From the NCBI GenBank assembly GCA_964568855.1, contig CAZMSD010000017.1:9795-73794 (forward strand): a stretch of DNA of 64,000 bases. The letters run 5' to 3'. The notes under the pieces are model-generated. The model saw nothing but the letters and a program-made list of their open reading frames with translations. It was not told the DNA's origin and ran no database searches. Shown in pieces: positions 60,350 to 64,000 of the stretch (positions are counted from its first letter, which is position 1; each line of letters starts with the position of its first letter). This DNA comes from CAZMSD01 sp964568855 (GTDB lineage Bacteria > CAIWAD01). Position numbers and translations under genes: made by a program.

Positions 60350-62735
60350 GCATCAACCTCCGGTGTGGCAGCTTGGGCGTCAGTATCGTTCGGAGGCGCA
60401 TCCGCATCACTGCCGCCCTCCCAATTCGTGCAGACGGCCTCGACGGCAACGTCGGGCGCCTTCTCCCGTGTCCAGTACTCGTAGAAACGGGGATCCCGGC
60501 TCCTCGGGACTGGCCGCGCCTCCCGGATCTTCACGAGCGCGGGTGCGGGAACGCACTCGCCGAGAACCAGGGCCGTCTGCGGGGCGAGGGCGGGGATCTG
60601 ATCGAGCATCGGCCCGTAGATCCCGGGCACGATCTCCTTGAAGTAGCGCAGGTCCTCCGGGTTCTGGAGCCGGTGGACGATGAAGCTGCTGCACTGCGAG
60701 AGCACCGTCTTCGAGAGCTCGCTCGGACGCTGGGACGCGACCACCAGGCTCAAGCCGTACTTGCGTCCCTCGCGCGCGATCCGCTCGAACACGACGCGGG
60801 CGATCGACTCCTCCTCGGCGAACCGCGGCTGCTGGATGTAGTTCTGGGCCTCCTCCAGGACGAGGACGACCGGGAGCGAGCCGCGGGCCTCTTCTCCCCC
60901 ATGCTCGCCGAGCCGCTGGAGGAACTCGAGGATCAGCCGGCCGATCAGGGCGGTGACGTTCTCCAGGACCTCGGACGCTAGCAGGCTCAGGTCGAGGATG
61001 ACGACGTCCGATGTCTTCGCGCCGCCTCGCTGGCGGTAGTAGAAGGGAAGCTGGTCCCTGGAGGCGGCCTCCTCGTTCGAGTACTCCACGCTGCCGTTCG
61101 GGGCCGCTCCGATCCCGAGGACATCGCGCAGGAACGCGGCAAGCACGTGCGCGGCGTCGGGGAGGTGTTCGCCAACGGGCCCGAAGAGGAAGTCAAAGCG
61201 CCGATCCGCGAGCAGGCGATCGATCCGGAGCAGCATCGTCCCGGAGAAGTCACGCGCCCGTGCGCCGCCCGATTCCTCCCGACGGAGGACCTGCTCGATG
61301 TGCCGCGAGCGGAACTTGAGCTTGTCGAAGAACGACGGGGCGTCCGCGGACCTACCGGTGGTGCCGGTAGCTTCGCCGAGATGGCCCCCGGTGAGCTTCT
61401 CGTAGATCGGTTCGATGGCGTCGCGGATCGTCTTGCGTGCATCGGCCGGGAGAACCTTCGGGTAAGTGCCATTGTCGATATGCTGCCCGGCCGTGGTTAC
61501 AACCGTATCGAGAGCGGTCTCGACGTCGTTCCTGCTTAGTCCGAGTTGCTGCTGCGCCTCGTCCCACGCCTGTGTCAGATCGTCTTGCCCGATGCGGGTC
61601 TTCAACCCAGCCGCCAAATCCCGCACGTCCTTCGACGTCTTCTCGTCCTTCCCCGACAGGGACCAGATGCGATTGAGCTCGTGGACCAGCTCCTCTCGCA
61701 GGATGGCCAGGGGCGACCCTTGTCCGGTGTCGTTGCGCGCAAGACGGAGCGTCTCCAGAAGCACGGGTCGCTGCACACCCTTGGATGCCTGGAAGAGCCG
61801 CACGAAGTCCTCGGCGTCCATGAACCAGTAGGGGATCACCAGCCGCTCGCTTTTCTTCCCAGCGTCGGACGGAATGTAGAGGCAGCGCCCCTTGCCGGCA
61901 TCCTCCCACGTGCCATCGTCCTTCTTCTTCTGGAAGGCCGCTCGATACTCACCGTTGGTATCGAGGATGACGCAGGTCGTGCGCTCCGCCGCCGGCTGCT
62001 CGAGGATCGACTGGAGCAGGCTCGCGATGGTGCAGGACTTCCCCGAACCCGTGCTACCGAGAATGGCCGCGTGCTTGCCGAAGAAGGCGTCCGGGTCGAT
62101 CCGGATGGGACGTCCCTGCACGACGGCCGACTCGCCGACGGGGATGCAGAAGCCCGGTTTCTTCGGATCGGAGGGTGTGCTCTCGCTACTCCCGATAGGC
62201 CCGAAGATCGCATCGAGGTCGGCGCGCGCCGCCAGGTGGACCGGGCTGTCGAGGACGGGAAACAGCGACACGCCTTGGCGGAAGGAGTCCCCGTCGATCG
62301 TGCCGATGAGGGTCGCCTTCATCAGGCGCCGCGCCGCCGGGAGGGCCACCATGGTGCGGTCGGCCTTCATCTNNNNNNNNNNNNNNNNNNNNNNNNNNNN
62401 NNNNNNNNNNNNNNNNNNNNNNNNNNNNNNNNNNNNNNNNNNNNNNNNNNNNNNNNNNNNNNNNNNNNNNNNTTCATCAGGCGCCGCGCCGCCGGGAGGG
62501 CCACCATGGTGCGGTCGGCCTTCATCTCGGCCTCTTCCACCAGAACCACGCGGGTGACCATCGCGACCAGGCGCCGGGCCCCGACCGGAATGATCACGTA
62601 GGAGTTGATCCGTCCGACCTCCTGGGGGCCCTCATAGGTGCTCCGGCTCATCCCCTTGAGGTCGCGGTTCAGCTCGATGCTGACCTGGGCCGTATCGACG
62701 GCTACGACGCGGCCGATCTCGAAGTCAGTCGCCAT
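60346..62735 (-). CDS. HerA-like DNA-translocating ATPase of a SIR2-HerA system (contains the 100-N gap)
   Basis: HerA/FtsK-superfamily motor of about 744 residues once the gap is closed. An N-terminal HAS-barrel-like domain (MATDFEIGRVVAVDTAQVSI) precedes Walker A FGKHAAILGSTGSGKSCTIA (about residue 160), and later VVLVLEEAQNYIQQPRFAEE (Walker B), SLVVASQRPSELSKTVLSQC and FIVHRLQNPEDLRYF. The gene runs from ATG 62735 across the gap; the 55 bases on each side are identical, and fusing them gives an uninterrupted frame. It overlaps the SIR2 gene by 11 bases. In known Sir2-HerA systems a HerA hexamer binds SIR2 subunits to make an NADase/nuclease that stops phage. Confidence 0.88.
62318..62372. 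repeat. Contig-end overlap left of the gap (55 bases)
   Basis: Identical over 55 bases to 62473-62527. The length fits a de Bruijn k-mer overlap of adjoining contigs, so the N run is spurious and one copy should be removed. Confidence 0.9.
62373..62472. other. 100-N scaffold gap
   Basis: Exactly 100 N, a placeholder length, inside herA and flanked by identical 55-base ends. Confidence 0.98.
62473..62527. repeat. Contig-end overlap right of the gap (55 bases)
   Basis: Second copy of the 55-base overlap at 62318-62372; see that entry. Confidence 0.9.
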
Positions 62736-64000
62736 CGGGTGCGCCATCCTCCGCTTTGCGTCGGGTGTCCAGGGCCCGATGCGTTTCGAGCACCTTCTTG
62801 CGGATCTCCTCGTCGCGCAGGTCCGGAAGGACATGTTCGACGAATCCCGTGAGCTTGCCGAGCGCCGGGCCCTCTACGATCCAGACACGGCTGTCCGATT
62901 GCTCCCGCAGCTTCGCCACGAAGACGCTTCTCGGGCTTGGATCGACCACAACCAGCGTGAAGCTCGGCACGGCGAGCGCCTGGCGGATGATGGCGTTCAC
63001 GTGCTCGTCGCCGAAGCCGTAGCCGATCGCGAAGAGCACCGACTGGGGCCGCACAAGCGTGGCCGCGAAGCGCCGGAACAGCTCGGAGTAGGGCATGCCG
63101 AGCGTCTCACCGTACTTCGCCGGAGTGGGGTAGATCAGCAGTAGGTCCGTGCCGTCCGGGTCGAAGGCGGTCGAGGTCACGCCGTAGGGGTTGTCCATGG
63201 TGGGCGCATCGCCCGTCCAGGTGATCGACCCGTGGAGCTTGTAGAGGTGCAGGACCCGATCGAAGCGATGGACACGGCCCTCGGTGGTCTCGGCGGGAAA
63301 GTAGAGGTCCTGCTCGTAGCTCTCGGGCCGGAAGATGCGGCGCTGGGTACCGACGAAGCCGCCCAGCAAGACCACGCCCTCGGCATCGGAGGCCTGCTCG
63401 ACCAGTGTGTCGTAGTTGAGCGTGAAAAGGTTCACGCGCTTGAGGTTGAGCGGCCGCGTCAGCAGCTTGCGGAGCAGGGTCTTGAAGGTCGCGAAACCCT
63501 CGGCCTTGTCCGCCGCGGGCAGATCGCAGGAGCAGGCAAGTGCGCGCGTTGCCTGCGCGAGGCAGTCATCGAGGTCCCTGGCGTCCACGTCGACGGATGG
63601 GGCTCCGTCAAGGCGCAGCCGGCCGCCGCTCTCGGGAAGCGCCGATCGCCACCGGTGCAAGATCGTCAGCACCTGCTCGAAGTTGGCGGGGAGCGGTTTG
63701 GCCTTCCCGTCAGCAAGGTCCTTGCGTCGCGCGAGGATGGCGTCCCGCTCCATGGGGACATCGATGGCGTCACCGGCACGGCGCACGGCGAGGTAGAACA
63801 CCCTGAGCCAGCGGCGAACCCGCGGCCGCGTCTGGCCCGAGATTCCCTCACCCTGGAGAGCCCGCTCGACGGCGAGTGGAACCGATCCGATGAGCTGCCC
63901 GCCGCAATCCACCGAGGCTCCGGCGCCGAGGAGGAAGGAAACCGTCTCGGCCTTGAGGAGCGTGCCGATGCGGATCCGAATGTCGGCGAGGGTCTCGTGC
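62725..64000 (-). CDS. SIR2-domain protein of a SIR2-HerA defence system, truncated by the window end
   Basis: At least 425 residues; the frame runs through position 64000 without a start, so the N-terminus is missing. Upstream of the internal GTG 63912 the frame already encodes FLLGAGASVDCGG, the NAD-binding GAGAS motif. Further SIR2 features are NLFTLNYDTLVEQA, LHLYKLHGSITW (catalytic-histidine region) and AIGYGFGDEHVNAIIRQAL. SIR2 defence enzymes degrade NAD on phage infection, or cut DNA when bound to HerA. It is first in the operon SIR2-HerA-AAA-PLD, and its stop lies inside the herA start region. Confidence 0.9.
   Translation of the reverse strand, partial: HETLADIRIRIGTLLKAETVSFLLGAGASVDCGGQLIGSVPLAVERALQGEGISGQTRPRVRRWLRVFYLAVRRAGDAIDVPMERDAILARRKDLADGKAKPLPANFEQVLTILHRWRSALPESGGRLRLDGAPSVDVDARDLDDCLAQATRALACSCDLPAADKAEGFATFKTLLRKLLTRPLNLKRVNLFTLNYDTLVEQASDAEGVVLLGGFVGTQRRIFRPESYEQDLYFPAETTEGRVHRFDRVLHLYKLHGSITWTGDAPTMDNPYGVTSTAFDPDGTDLLLIYPTPAKYGETLGMPYSELFRRFAATLVRPQSVLFAIGYGFGDEHVNAIIRQALAVPSFTLVVVDPSPRSVFVAKLREQSDSRVWIVEGPALGKLTGFVEHVLPDLRDEEIRKKVLETHRALDTRRKAEDGAPDGD

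Noticed and set aside
1..64000. Frequent GTGATAC/GTGACAC/GTGTTAC-like words, several just before start codons (for example before secF, polA and DUF2520)
   Set aside because: A rough count is of the order expected by chance for a loosely defined heptamer in 64 kb on both strands, and many lie inside genes. Not enough to call an operator.

Overview
The window is G+C-rich (except for a few AT-rich patches) and gene-dense, and it carries one 100-N scaffold gap, so it is probably a metagenome scaffold. It encodes type IX secretion (T9SS) hallmarks: an SprA-like outer-membrane translocon, a PorX-type response regulator/phosphatase, and an exported phosphatase with a C-terminal T9SS type A sorting domain. 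No Bacteroidota-like base composition or PorP/SprF-type genes are seen. I infer a member of the FCB group outside Bacteroidota (for example an uncultivated Krumholzibacteriota-, Eisenbacteria- or Fibrobacterota-like lineage). The phylum is an inference, not a result.

Region 1 (1-14.6 kb, mostly +): M24 peptidase, a degenerate aldolase-like protein, a CpxP-like periplasmic protein (-), the giant sprA, a glutaminyl-cyclase-like M28 enzyme directly behind it, prmA, a divergent Ppx/GppA-like protein, an FmdB zinc ribbon and a methyltransferase. Region 2 (14.5-22.8 kb, -): an overlapping operon secD-secF-purA-memo-DUF2520-porX-tsaE, which places the T9SS regulator with the Sec accessory translocase. 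Region 3 (23-34.8 kb): M23 peptidase, a large secreted protein, an Hsp20 gene with a near-consensus sigma-54 promoter and an array of CTGNCAG heptamers, polA, an outer-membrane protein, Mrp and a SprT-like protein. Region 4 (35-45 kb): a small membrane protein, an AT-rich acquired gene, a Bax-inhibitor-like protein, and a three-gene restriction-modification cluster whose methyltransferase is mosaic and lacks the SAM-binding motif.

Region 5 (45.2-51.5 kb): pta, coaD, a SpoIIE-type phosphatase with a STAS partner, then a SAP-like small protein, galT and glgA. Region 6 (51.6-57.6 kb): a MazEF pair with a leaderless-looking promoter, and a T9SS cargo phosphatase gene lying between two 51-bp copies of the 3' end of the AmmeMemoRadiSam radical-SAM gene, as if inserted there. 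An esterase and an orphan MNT nucleotidyltransferase follow. Region 7 (57.6-64 kb, -): an overlapping four-gene operon SIR2-HerA-AAA(DUF3696-like)-PLD-like, which is a Sir2-HerA defence system apparently extended by two genes. The SIR2 gene runs off the window end, the AAA gene carries a one-base frameshift, and the N gap inside herA is an assembly artefact.

Best leads are the extended Sir2-HerA operon, the cargo insertion in the radical-SAM gene, the mosaic methyltransferase, and the sigma-54/heptamer array before hsp20. All family calls are from reading motifs. No database search was run.
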